Below, piece by piece: positions 44,140 to 54,567 of a stretch of 64,000 nt of DNA. Each line of letters opens with the position of its first letter. Position 1 is the stretch's first letter. Made by a program: the position numbers and the translations under genes. The stretch comes from Ahaetulla prasina (taxonomy: Eukaryota > Chordata > Lepidosauria > Squamata > Colubridae), in assembly GCF_028640845.1 (NCBI RefSeq), contig NC_080539.1, forward strand, positions 190,349,436 to 190,413,435, read 5' to 3'. Below the pieces are notes generated by a model. The model saw only the letters and a program-made list of their open reading frames with translations. It did no database searches and was not told the DNA's origin.

Positions 44140-46600
44140 CTGCGACCAGCGACCCACTTTAAAGTGAGCTGTCTCCTCTTGGGGAAGGAAGAGACTGAGG
44201 TCCATCTGAAGAGGCACACTGAGGAATTTGCAGATTTTCTGGAAGACAAAATCACACAACTTGGTTCCGAGTTAAGAGGCTGGCATGGTTGCTAGTCTAG
44301 TGGCAGCCCTGGGGCAGGTTCTTGCCATTATCTAGGAACGGTTTGACCCTGTTGCTCCTGGGGAAGTGGACAAGATCATAGGGGAGTATACCCCTAGGAT
44401 CATGGGCAAGCACTTGTGTTTTAGATCCATGTCTCTCCTGGCTTGTGAAAGCTTCCTGGGAGGTGAAAGGCAGGTGAACTCTGGCAGTGATTAACGCTTC
44501 CCTACAGGAGTGGGTAGTGCCCCAGCACTTTAAGGAGGCTGTGGTCTACCCTCTTCTCAAAGAGCCATAATTGGATTCTACCCTGTTGGATAATTTCCAA
44601 CCTGTCTCCAATCTTCCCTTTTTGGGGAAGGTGGTTGAGATGATGGTTGTGTGGCAGCTCCATAGGTTGCTGGATGAAATGGATTATCTAACCCTGTACC
44701 AGCCAGGATTCAGGCCTGGATATTGGACAGAAATGGCATTGGTCACATTTTTTGATGATCTCTGGTGGGAGAGGGATGAGAGTAATACATCCATTCTTGC
44801 TCTACTGGACCTCTCAGCGACTTTTGATATCATTGACCACGGTATCCTTCTGGAGGGGCTTTGGGGGTTGGGAATGGGGGACCCTGTACTACCCTGGTTC
44901 ACTTCCTTCCTCTGTGGCCTCAGTCAGTGTTAGTAGAAGGTGAGAGATCCAATCCTTGCTGACTCCTTTGAGGGGTCCCGCAGGGCTCATGTCATGGCCC
45001 TGTTGGACCCTGGGTCCAAGGAGGAGGAGGAGCTGGACCTGGAGCCAACAGAGGGAGTGGGAGCCAACAGAGGGAGTACCTCATATGGACTATGAGGTAC
45101 GACTTGGGGACAAGGACGAGGCGGTCCTGGACCCCTCAGGCTTCAGAAGAGCAAGCAGGCAGGAAGAAAGAAAGGGTGCAGGCAGATCAAGGAAGGAGAG
45201 AGTAGATGGAAAGGATAAGCAATGGAGCAGAGGAACAGTGGAGCTCCAGAGACAAGCAAATGCTTCCCTACCTGATCCCTGAGTGCAGATAATGGAGAGG
45301 AGGCAGAGTCAGCGCCGGTGACTCGACTACTAGGGAGGAGGATGCCCTGCCCCTTTTCACGAGGATCAACTGGAGAATAGCATTTAAGGAGATGCTGTGG
45401 GGAGGGGCTTTTGTTGGGAACAAGTGTTGTAGTTCGCACTTTTCGTGTGCAGGCTCATGGATTTGAGCCTTGTTCTTGGACTATAGGTGTACCCTGTGGG
45501 CAGAGACTTTGGGGAATGGATTGGGAATTGCTGGATTGTAGGGATTTTGGGGGATGGTGGTTGAATAAAGGCTGATAAGCTTTTGCCTAACATGTATTGC
45601 TTGTTGTGGGTCATAACAGCTCAGTACTCTCTCTGTTCTTATTCAACATCTACATGAAGCCGTTGGGTGAAATCATTCATCACCATGGACTGAGATATCA
45701 TCAATATGCTGATGATAGCTGTATGTCTCAGCCTGCAGTGAGTTAAGCAATGCTGTGAACTCCTTCTCGCAGTGCCTGGAGGCTGTTAGGGGCTAGATGG
45801 GGAGTAACGGGTTGAAACTAAACCCTGAAAAGGCCAAGAGGACCTTTGCACAACTGCGGGTTGCGCGCCAGTTACACCCTTTCCTGGACCAACAATCCCT
45901 TCTCATGGTCACTTATCCCTAGTCACCTCCTGTCTTGACTATTGCAACATGCTCTACATGTGACTGCCCCTGAACAGCATCCTGAAGCTCAAGTTGGTGC
46001 AAAATGCAGTGGCCCACATGGTTTTGTGTAGACCTTGGTGTGCACATGTATCACCTTTTCTGTGGGAACTGCATTGGTTGCTGATTTGCTTCTGGATGCA
46101 ATTCAAGGTGCTGGTTGTCACCTTTAAAGCCCTTCATGGCTTGGGACCAGGTTATCTGAGGGACCATCTCTTGCTGATCACATCTACTCAACCCATTAGA
46201 GCAGGGAGGCAAGGAATGTTGTGGGTCCCATCCCCTAGGGGGATACATCTGACTGGACACAGAAGAAGGGCCTTCTCTGTGGTGGCTCCACCCCTCTGGA
46301 GCATCATTACCCCAGATATTAGACTGGCCCCCACTCTAGCACTCTTTTGGAAGGCGCTGAAGATGTGATTCTGCCAGGGGGGCTGGGGAACCCAGAGTGG
46401 AGCCCATTAAATGGCTTGTATGAATCTGTGTTGTTGCTGGGTGGGGGGCTGTTATTATTTTATTATTTTTCTTTTTATTGTTTTTTTTTCTTTTATATGG
46501 TGTTTTTATATCCATGTAAGCTGCGTTGAGTTGCCATGTGTGAGTGTGCAGCAACATACATTTTCATAAATAAAGAAACAAATAATAAATAAATAAACAA
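44140..46600 (+). pseudogene. Old L2/CR1-like LINE carrying a solo LTR
   Basis: Plus strand: linker remnants (FADFLEDKITQLGSELRG), RT (NFQPVSNLPFLGKVVEM, GFRPGYWTEMALV, LDLSATFDIIDHGILL). After the LTR come QYSLCSYSTS-region sequence, DDS (from YADD) and the C-terminal part ([44 protein letters not shown]). Many stops. The 3' end has AATAAATAAATAAAC-type repeats but a degenerated hairpin. More diverged than the other L2 copies. Confidence 0.83.
44990..45618 (+). mobile_element. Solo LTR, 629 bp
   Basis: Starts TGTCATGGCCC and ends GGGTCATAACA, flanked by a perfect 5-bp duplication GCTCA (44985-44989 and 45619-45623). Removing it restores the LINE RT sequence. It contains AATAAA near 45564. 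The end resembles GGGTCAGAACA of the LTR at 53471-54065. Confidence 0.9.
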
Positions 46601-47150
46601 GAAATATTCTTGTTCCAATTGGCAACTTTGAATTTGACTTTGGGGTTTCCAATCTAGATTCACACAAGTAAAAAAATACTGTCATGGCCCTCCTAAGTTC
46701 AGACAATGCTTTAATTCTCATTTCAGATAAACAGTTTGCTCTAGTTCTCCAAAAATATTGGCGTTTTTGTTGCACATTGCTACTTAATTGTCATTCTGAC
46801 AATTCTGCAGAAAATTAGTCTAAAATTGCAAAGTCTTATAGCCATACCTCCTTCAACATAGCTACTCAAGCCAACTCAAGAAATAGAAATTCCCATTAGA
46901 CAATTTTTAAATTCCTTTAAGCAATAATTTTCTTTAAAAGCATAAGCATGTAACATCATGGCTGTCTGTTGGCTTGATATTCTGGTGTACAATAACCTGT
47001 CAGGTTGCTATATGTCCTTTAGAACTCAGATCCATTTCAAATCCATGATACTTTGGAAATATTAATTTACATATTCCCTTTTGAAAATGACCAAATTAAA
47101 CTTTAAGAAATGAGCAGTAGAATTGTAATTTTCAATACACTGCTACTCAC
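46601..47150. other. UBE2F intron sequence
   Basis: A/T-rich, no repeat recognised. Contains the donor side of the 47151-47213 exon. Confidence 0.35.
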
Positions 47151-47213
47151 CTTGTCACGTAAATGATGTTCTGCAGCTTCAATATTTAAAGGATCATCAA
47201 AATTCAAGAGATC
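47151..47213 (-). CDS. UBE2F: UBE2F penultimate coding exon (63 nt)
   Basis: The minus strand encodes 21 residues beginning [10 protein letters not shown] and ending AEHHLRDK. These are the C-terminal E2 helix region of UBE2F, downstream of the catalytic cysteine, which is not in this window. The acceptor is TTTTTTAG before GAT, and the donor is AAG followed by GTGAGT. Both borders are phase 0. The exon joins in frame to DVVWGLNSLFT upstream (intron 15.9 kb) and EDFRTKVEDYIKRYAR downstream (intron 10.4 kb). No stop or frameshift is seen. The codons are ordinary and unrelated to the surrounding A/T-rich repeats. Confidence 0.95.
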
Positions 47214-47648
47214 CTAAAAAATACAAAATAAGGGATTTTTTTTAGAGGCTTGCTGTAAATTATGATTATTGGGTCTCTATTTCTTGATGGGTTTAAATAT
47301 TCCATGTATGGATAAAATACATGAATATGTATGTATATATAAAATGACACTAAATTCATATTTAATCTCTAAATACATTCAAGGGCTATAGAATAGTAAT
47401 TTAGGGTTGCTTCATAAATTAGTATTTAGTAATACTAACAGTAATATAGGGCTGCTTCATAAATTGCCAGTGTGGAAAAATGGGAAGATGGAGCACAATG
47501 TATGCTGCCTTTTAGCTCCCCTGGGAAAGATGGGATGAATGAATGGATAAATAAGGCTTAGTTTAACAGTATCACATTCTGCAATCAAGTTATCAGACCG
47601 CAGTTTTTATTTCTCCAGGACCTCTAGTGTGCTATTTGAACTCAATAT

Positions 47649-48470
47649 AGGTAGTCCTTGTATCACAATTGAGCCCAAAATTTCCATTGCTAAGCAAGAC
47701 AGTTATTACGTGAATCATGCCCCATTTTTATAATCTTTTTGCCATGGTTGTTAAGTGAATTACTACAGTCAAGGACTATGGGATGCTACAACCATCGTAA
47801 ATACATGCCAGTTGCTGAGCATCGGAAGTTTGATTACCGTATTTTTCGGAGTATAAGATGCACCTTCCTCCCCCCTAAAAGTGGGTGAAAATTTAGATGT
47901 GTCTTATAGACCGAATATGGATGTTTTTGGCCTCCCGAACACTTAGCACGTCACATTTTCGCCTGCCCCAGCCCCCAGAAGCACTCTGCAGTGCTTCACA
48001 TAACCAATTTTTGCCAAAAATGGGCTCATTTTCACCAAGAACGGGCCCATTTTTGGGCTCCAAGGCCCTCCACATGTCGCATTTTAGCCCTCCCCGGCCC
48101 CAGAAGCCCTCTGCAGGCCAAAAACAGAGCACTGCAGAGTGCTTCTGGGGGCCTGGGAGGGCAAAAACGCGATGCATGGAGAGTTCAGGAGCCCCAAAAG
48201 GGACCATTTCTGGCAAAAATGGGCAGTGTGGCACACTGCAGAGTACTTCTGGGGGCCTGGGAGGGCGAAAACTATTTTTTTCTTGTTTTCCTCCTGTAAA
48301 TTTAGGTGCGTCTTATAGTCCGGTGCGTCTTATAGTCCCAAAAATACAGTATATGACTGTAGGGATACTGCAATGGTTGTAAATGTGACAACTGGTTCTA
48401 AATCACTTTTTTCACAGCCATTGTAAATATAAACTGTGATTAAATGAATGGCTATTAAGTTAAGGACAAA
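47649..48470. mobile_element. Tc1/mariner-type MITE (GGTAGTCCTTG ends) with nested MITE
   Basis: Starts TAGGTAGTCCTTGTATCAC and ends AAGTTAAGGACA. The internal blocks (ATTGAGCCCAAAATTTCC, CATGGTTGTTAAGTGAAT) are shared with copies at 53306 and 61540. Interrupted by 47837-48349. Confidence 0.8.
47837..48349. mobile_element. Nested TA-inserted MITE (CCGTATTTTTCGG ends)
   Basis: 513 bp, ends CCGTATTTTTCGGAGTATAA and TTATAGTCCCAAAAATACAG, flanked by TA on both sides. The interior has related blocks such as GCTTCTGGGGGCCTGGGAGG, seen at about 48141 and 48247. Removing it restores the host MITE. Confidence 0.88.
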
Positions 48471-48834
48471 GTGTAATAATTATTCATCTTCATTTGTCTA
48501 GTAAGATGCTAGTATAAAGAAAAAGAACAAAACATGTACCTCTAGAGTTCTTTATTAGCTAATAAAGATGAGTGAATGGAAGCAGGGAAACTGAATCAAT
48601 TTCAACTTCACAAGCTCTACAGTAAGTGGATAAGCAGAAAAATAATGGAGAAATCTAACAATTAAAATGATTGAGATCTAAAAGTGATTTAAGATTGGGA
48701 GTTTGCAAATGTAGTACCTGTGGAATATATGTTTGCTAACCTCCTGACATACCTTCCCTTGTAACCTGACAGGCCCTGACTCTCCCATCACAGGAAATCT
48801 CATGGCTATTCTATCCCTTCCAATAATGGAAATA
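48471..48834. other. UBE2F intron sequence
   Basis: Nothing recognised. Confidence 0.3.
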
Positions 48835-49045
48835 CAGTTAGTCCTCAAGTTACAACAGTTCACTTAATGACCATTCAGTTATGACATTAACACCCCCTTC
48901 CCCCAAAGTACTTACGACATAGTCCTGAAGTTACGAACATTGTAGCACCATGGCAGTTGTTCACCCATAGGAATGATCAGAGGCACTACAACATTCACAC
49001 TGCCTATTCCCTCCCCCACCAGTCTCGGTCTCCATGGGCACTGGA

Positions 49046-49755
49046 CAGGGGTGAAATCCTACCGATTCAGACTGGTTCGGGTGAACCGCTAGGGATTATG
49101 GGCATCAGTTTGCCGAACCGGTAGTAATTACCCCATCCATGCTCGGGCAATCACCTCTTCTGGCCACTTGATATTCTACAGAATTCAAAGTTAAATGCAG
49201 CAGAGAGAATTCTCTCTCCATTCAGAATGGAGCTGCTGCAGCTCGTCTCTTTAAGGTAGTCCCCAGGAGGGAGGGGGCCAGGAGGGGAGCAGCAGCTCTG
49301 TTGTGAATGGAGGGAGAAAACTTAGCATTCGCTCTGCCACAGAATTCAATGTTAAATGCAGCAGAGAGAATGCTAACTTTTCTCCCTCCATTCACAATGG
49401 AGCTGCTGCAGCCTGTCCCTTTTAAAGTAGTCCCCAGGAGGGAGGGGGACGGGGGAGGGGAGCAGCTGGAATGGAACCGTTTTTGTGAAAGGCAGGAAAA
49501 TGGGGAAGGGGATTTTCCTGCCTGTCATCCATTCCTCAATCTCAGCACAGACTGAGGGAAGGATGGTAGGCAGGAATATTCCCCTCTCCATTTTCCTTCC
49601 ATTAGTGACAATGAGTGGCTGGGAGGGGAGGGGCCGGTGAGGAGCCCCTCGATGTGAGTGATGTGGAGTTGGCCGTGTCCACCCAGTCACATAACTTCCC
49701 CCCAACAAGCCACACCCACAGAACTGGTAGGGGGAATTTTTTAATTTCACTCCTA
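49046..49755. mobile_element. hAT-like MITE, TIR CAGGGGTGAAAT, copy 2 (710 bp)
   Basis: Starts CAGGGGTGAAATCC and ends AATTTCACTCCTA, flanked by GCACTGGA and GCACTGGG. The interior has a duplicated block AATTCAAWGTTAAATGCAGC (about 49176 and 49342) and TTCACAATGGAGCTGCTGCA. Confidence 0.85.
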
Positions 49756-49853
49756 GCACTGGGCCTATGAAGACTCACTTACCGTGCAAAGATTTAGCAA
49801 GCCTCTCTGCCATGGTTTCTTTGCCTCCTTTGTTACTTCAGGCTTTTGGTGCA

Positions 49854-49942
49854 TTCACAGAGAACAGAGGCCTAAAGTACCACGAGATCACACAAGATCA
49901 GTAATCCAAGATCTCACACTTTAGGCCTCTGTTTTCTGTGAA
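49854..49942. repeat. 25-bp inverted repeat
   Basis: TTCACAGAGAACAGAGGCCT... (49854-49878) and its reverse complement (49918-49942) with one mismatch, 39-bp loop. Confidence 0.9.
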
Positions 49943-49979
49943 TTGAAGCCTGGACGAGATCCGCGGCCAAAGGCTTTAA

Positions 49980-50690
49980 AATGGAGGGAAGGCTTTGGTG
50001 CTTCAGGCCTTTCCTCCATTTGCCATTTTCTTGCTGAAGCCTGCAGGAGCGAGAGATTGTGTCCCTGTAAGCTCCAATTGTCTTAGCAAAAAGCCTTTGC
50101 TGGCAAGAATGGAGCCCGGGAGGGGCCAGCATGTCCCTCCAGGGCTGCGTTTTTGCCAGCAAAGGTTTTTTGCAAAGGCTTGCTAAAGCCTAGAAGGAAA
50201 TTGCATCCCTCTAGGCTCCAGTCATTTCTGCAAAAAGCACTCATGCTGAAAATGGAGCTCGGGAGGTACGTGGCAGCAAGGGCTTTTTTTAGTGCAAATG
50301 ATTTTACAAAGATGATCGGAGCCTAGAGGGAGATTATGTCCCTCGAGGATCCAGTTGTCTTTGCAAAAAGCGTCCTTCCCGGACTCCATTTTCAGCAGAA
50401 GAGGTTTTTGTAAAGATGATCAGAGCCTAGAGCTTCTCAATTATTTTCTGTCATGCCCCCCTAGGAAGAAGAAAACATTTTTCGCGCCCCCCGTGCGACT
50501 GTAAATAGTATCATTATTAAAAGATGGCTCCGACAGGCTCGTGTCAAACGCGCCCCCCTTTACGGAGCCTCGCGCCCCCCCTGGGGGGCACGCCCCACTA
50601 TTTGAGAAGCACTGGCCTAGAGGAACACAATCTCCCTCTAGGCTCTGGTCGTCTTTGCAAAAAGCCTCGGTGCTAAAAATGTGGCAGATA
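49980..50690 (+). repeat. Degenerate tandem array (TTTGCAAAAAGC units)
   Basis: Units of roughly 110-130 bp containing GAGCCTAGAGGGAGATT, CCAGTTGTCTTTGCAAAAAG and AATGGAGC recur about five times, interrupted by a hAT at 50433-50614. Confidence 0.75.
50433..50614. mobile_element. hAT MITE with perfect 8-bp duplication
   Basis: 182 bp, ends CTTCTCAATTATT and TATTTGAGAAGCACTG, flanked by GCCTAGAG on both sides (50425-50432, 50615-50622). GC-rich interior. Confidence 0.88.
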
Positions 50691-50994
50691 GGATCTCCAT
50701 AAGTAAGTGAGAGCCAGCGTGGCAGGATGTGGGGAGAAGCAACTGTGGGGAACATGAGGTATCTCACTTCATCAGGAGAGTTCTTGGGTAGCCTGTTTCA
50801 TCACTACGTCCCCTATGGCTTTCCTCACCCCAAGATACCTTGTGCACATAATGACCTGCACATTCGATTAGCGAATGCGTGTGTGAAAGCAGGGAGTTTT
50901 CACGTTCACTTTATATGGTTCACGCCAATGAATCCTCGGGTTATGAATGTAATTGGCAGGTTCCAATACATTTGTAACTTAAGGATTACCTGTA

Positions 50995-51416
50995 ATTCCA
51001 TTCTTAGCAATTTTGGGTTTAAATTGCTGCATTTTTAGTTTTTTATTATTTATTTTTATTATATGCTGCCCAGAGTCACAAAGAAAATGTTCAAAATAGC
51101 TGTGCTGCTGCAAAATTACTCATCCAACTATATGGTATATGTAAGTTTATGGAGGTTGTGTGCATGTGTGACTGGGCAGACATGATGATGTATATTTGTG
51201 TATGAGGATGTGTTTGTGAACACATTAAGAGGTCGTATACATGTATTTCACCTACCTGGGATACTTACATTTGAAAACCATGTATTCATTTACGCATGCT
51301 TGTGTGTATTACCAGACAGGCCTCACAGGGCCTAACATAGCAATCAACCTTGGACATTTGTAGATGGAGACGGGCTTTAGTACCCGCTAAACTCTCCAAT
51401 TGATTACACTGAACAC
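50995..51416. other. UBE2F intron sequence
   Basis: Nothing recognised besides T-rich and TG-rich stretches. Confidence 0.3.
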
Positions 51417-51424
51417 ATCCAACA

Positions 51425-51738
51425 CAGTGGTGAAATGCAAATCTTTTTGCTATCGGTTCTGTGGGTATGGCTTGGTGGGGGGGATGTCATGTGACTGGGT
51501 GCGCATGGCCAACTTTTTTTTTACTTTTTAAGCATTTTTTACTACCTATTCGCCCAAACCGGTAGTAAAAAAATGCTTTAAAAAAGTAAAAAAAAGGTTC
51601 CAACGATCGTGCAGCACAGCTGTGATCTTCAGAGCATTTTTTTCTACTTTTTAAAGCATTTTTTTACTACTGGTTCACCTGAATTTATATCACTACCGGT
51701 TCGCCTGAACTGGAGCAAACCAGTAGCATTCCACCCCG
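51425..51738. mobile_element. hAT-like MITE, TIR CAGTGGTGAAAT, copy 3 (314 bp)
   Basis: Starts CAGTGGTGAAATGC and ends GCATTCCACCCCG. The subterminal sequences (GTGGGTATGGCTTGGTGGGG, GAACTGGAGCAAACCAGTAG) match the other copies in opposite orientation. The duplication has eroded (ATCCAACA/ATCCTTCT). Confidence 0.75.
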
Positions 51739-51746
51739 ATCCTTCT

Positions 51747-52765
51747 TGAAAGTAGGCAGTTTAAACTAGAGCATAGCAGTGTGGTCATTTGCTTACTTGA
51801 AACATACTAAATTGAAACTAATTTTAGCTAAAGAGATGCCAAAATGTCAAAAATCCTTAACATTCTCGGAGCAAAGAAGCAATTATGAAGGATAAAAATA
51901 GTTGATTTTCATGTCACTAAGGTGAAAATATAGCTTTGGTAGAAACATATTATCTGTCCAAGGTTTAGATGAGTTTCTCAGATATTTGCACTAGTTCGGT
52001 CTGGAAATGCTACAGAATGTTAATATTCTGTCATGAATAATATTTCTATATTTATTTATTTTATTTATTCCACCAAACTCAGAAATTTCTAATTATGTGA
52101 TTTCTTTTTTCCTTAGCTGCTTTCCTGGTAGCAGTATATCCTGATGAAGGAATGGGATGTTCCGTGTAAGAACATCGTGGGACCCAAAGGCAATATTCCA
52201 TGTCTTATATTCTTGGGCTGTTATATGGCAGAAAGCACAGATACACAAATAGAATAAAGTGATGTAAGTTAGCAAACTGTGCAGGATGTTACAGATCTCA
52301 GTAGATTGTGACTTTAATTATCATACAGGATTCTTCTGCATTTTTACTGTACAATATTATTTATTTCAGATGCAGAAGGACAATGTATTTGATCTGAAGG
52401 TGAAATACACACCTTGACTACATAATTTGACTTTTAGGTGTTTTAATATGCCAGATGGTACTCAAAATAAAGGAATGATACATTTGCCTGGAAAAACAGA
52501 TAAATGATAGTAAAGCAATTGTTACTTAGTGAAGAAACTACAGGTAGTGCTCAGGTATAATGGAATGAGCACCTGCAGGAGCAGTGAGATACTTTTAGCA
52601 ATAACCTAGAACCCCTCAGGATATATCTAGAAGGTAAAAAAGTTATAACTTTCGTTAATCAAGATATTAATCAAGCCCAGAAATGAGACAGCAAGACCCA
52701 ATCAAGTACAATTCTTTATTTGTTTACACCTGATGGACAGAATCTTGCTAAACTAAAGCTATAAT
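51747..52765. other. UBE2F intron sequence
   Basis: No gene. A possible end of the GGTAGTCC MITE family (CAGGTAGTGCTCAGGTATAA, about 52542) is the only hint of a repeat. Confidence 0.3.
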
Positions 52766-52773
52766 ATTCTAAC

Positions 52774-53271
52774 CCAAAGTTCCCAAACCTTTCTGGGTTG
52801 GCTGCCCAGATCTGGGGGAGGAGGGAAAGAGGGGATGATTTTGTGGGAGGGGCAGGTGCATGCGCGTGCACAAGCGACCACATTTGTGGCGATGCTTGCA
52901 CAAGTGATGCTGAAACTGCATGCAACGAGGCTCATGTGAGTGGGACCACAAGCACTACAATGATGCTCGCGCAAGTAGGGCCACGACTGCCCACAATGAG
53001 GCTCGTGTGAGTAGGATTGCAAGCACCCGCAATGAGGCTCATGCAAGTGGGGCCACAACTTTTTGCGACACTCACACGAGTGGGACTGCAAGGACCCATG
53101 AGGCTTACATGCATGGGACTGCAAGTGCCTGCAATGAGGCTCGCGCAAGTGGGGCCGTAACCACCTGCAATGCTCGTGGATTTGGGGCCGTGCGCAGGTA
53201 CAAATGCTTGTTCCCTGGTGGTGATTCGGCCATGACCTGGTAGTGGGCCATGGTCCAGTTTGGGGACCCCT
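52774..53271. mobile_element. hAT element carrying a 36-bp minisatellite
   Basis: The ends CCAAAGTTCCCAAACC and CAGTTTGGGGACCCCT are flanked by a perfect ATTCTAAC duplication (52766-52773, 53272-53279). The interior from about 52870 to 53170 is a degenerate tandem array of about 36-bp units (AATGAGGCTCGTGTGAGTAG...). Because 36 is divisible by three, long frames appear on both strands; they are not genes. Confidence 0.87.
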
Positions 53272-53305
53272 ATTCTAACCTAATAGAAACATCCTGAGAG
53301 AGTCT

Positions 53306-54195
53306 AGTTAAGTAAGTTTTGCCCCAGTTTACAATCTTTCTTGCCACAATTGTTAAATGAATCAGTGCAGTTAAGTTAGTATCATGGTTGTTAAACAAAA
53401 CTTGTTTCCCCATGGATTTTACTTGTCAGAAAGTCACAAAAGGTGATCACATGGTCCAAGACACTGCAACTGTCTCCTGTGGTCCGCCAGCAGCCAGTAG
53501 AGCTGGCAGCAGATTCCGACAGTGAAGAAGTTGGGGAGGAACATGGGCCAGTTCTGGAGTCTGGGGAAGGTTTGGACAATGGCTCTGAGTCAGAGGCAGA
53601 GAGGGGACCAAGGCCATCTGGTAGTTCTTTGCTGCCTCCGAAGTCTGACATCAGCGAGGCAGAAGAACAACATGAGCCTGTTCCCAGGGTGCGCATGTGC
53701 AGAGCTGTCAGGAGACAGGAACAATTAAGGAAATAGGGTCGACTTGGGAGTAAGGCTTGGAGATGATTGGCCCCTTCCATAAGACATAAAAGAGAAGTGA
53801 ACGGGATGTGAGCTTTTGCAGGAAGCAATTAATTCATATGGCCGATTCAAGATTTGAAACTTCGGTTTGTGACTGCCAAGTTTGGCCTTGCCCTGCATCT
53901 GAAAATTAGCTCTTTGGCAGCATTCCACGTGAGATAGGTGGGTGTTGACTGTTTATCAAGCCTTGTAGACTGTAAATGAAGGTAATTTACAGCCATATGA
54001 ATTAAAGAGGTTTGCCGGGACTAAGTTTGTGCTGTTTAATTTCTAAGGAAGCCTGGGTCAGAACACTGTCATAAACACACACCAGTTACCAGGTGTACGA
54101 ATTTTGATCATGTAACCACAAGGATGCTGCAACAGTTGTTAAGTGTGAAAAATGGTCATAAGCAAAGCACCATGAAACAGTGCTGAAGGTGTCAG
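53306..54195. mobile_element. GGTAGTCC-family MITE fragment split by a solo LTR
   Basis: Blocks GTTAAGTAAGTTTTGCCCC, TTGTTAAATGAATCAGTGCA, AAAAGGTGATCACATGG and, after the LTR, CCAGTTACCAGGTG, GTGTGAAAAATGGTCATAAG match the family at 61540-61792. Outer ends unclear. Confidence 0.7.
53471..54065 (+). mobile_element. Solo LTR, 595 bp
   Basis: Starts TGTCTCCTGTGG and ends GGGTCAGAACA inside a MITE. ACATAAAAG (about 53784) may be the TATA box and ATTAAA (about 54001) the poly(A) signal. The acidic frame inside (53443-53736) is LTR sequence. A clean duplication was not found. Confidence 0.7.
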
Positions 54196-54349
54196 ATGTC
54201 ACTGAGTTCGCCCCTCCTGCCCAGGACCTGGGAACTCCGACCTCACCGGAGAGTAAGATCGACGCCAAACTCCTGGTATGTCAACATGTGGCTCCGATGA
54301 CCATCCCTGTGAAGCTATGAGTGCTTATTCACTTATTCATCTGTGCAGG

Positions 54350-54567
54350 ACTGGGTTAGTTTTTTAAATTTATGGGTTTTTAATGGGTTTTTTATTATTT
54401 ATTCTAAATTTTTAATCTCGGCCAATTGAATAAGTTTTTTAATTGTATTTTAATTGTATTTATATTGTAATATTATTGTGTATTTTTATCTGGCTGTGAA
54501 CCGCCCTGAGTCCTTCGGGAGAAGGGCGGTATAGAAATTTAAATAATAAATAAATAAATAAATAGGG
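54350..54567 (+). mobile_element. L2-like LINE 3' tail
   Basis: A/T-rich 3' UTR similar in style to 9690-9815, the UUCG hairpin at 54501-54529 and an AAATAAATAAATAAATAAAT end at 54544-54564. Severely 5'-truncated. A Gypsy RT frame starts directly after it. Confidence 0.8.

Larger units (their letters stand above)
48835..50992. mobile_element. TA-inserted MITE expanded by nested insertions
   Basis: The ends CAGTTAGTCCTCAAGTTACA and TGTAACTTAAGGATTACCTG are inverted repeats flanked by TA (48833-48834, 50993-50994). It is the same family as 47649, 53306 and 61540. It contains a hAT (49046-49755), an inverted repeat, a degenerate tandem array (about 49980-50690) and a second hAT (50433-50614). 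Confidence 0.8.

Noticed and set aside
47893..48382. Two open frames of 113-161 codons on opposite strands
   Set aside because: Both fall in the nested TA-MITE with internal GC-rich duplicated blocks.
52759..53243. Overlapping open frames of 107 and 129 codons on opposite strands
   Set aside because: They come from a 36-bp tandem repeat inside a hAT element; 36 is a multiple of three, so frames stay open on both strands.
53443..53736. Acidic 97-codon frame that looks gene-like
   Set aside because: Lies inside a TG...CA LTR-like block with promoter and poly(A)-like signals. No domain, no splice support.
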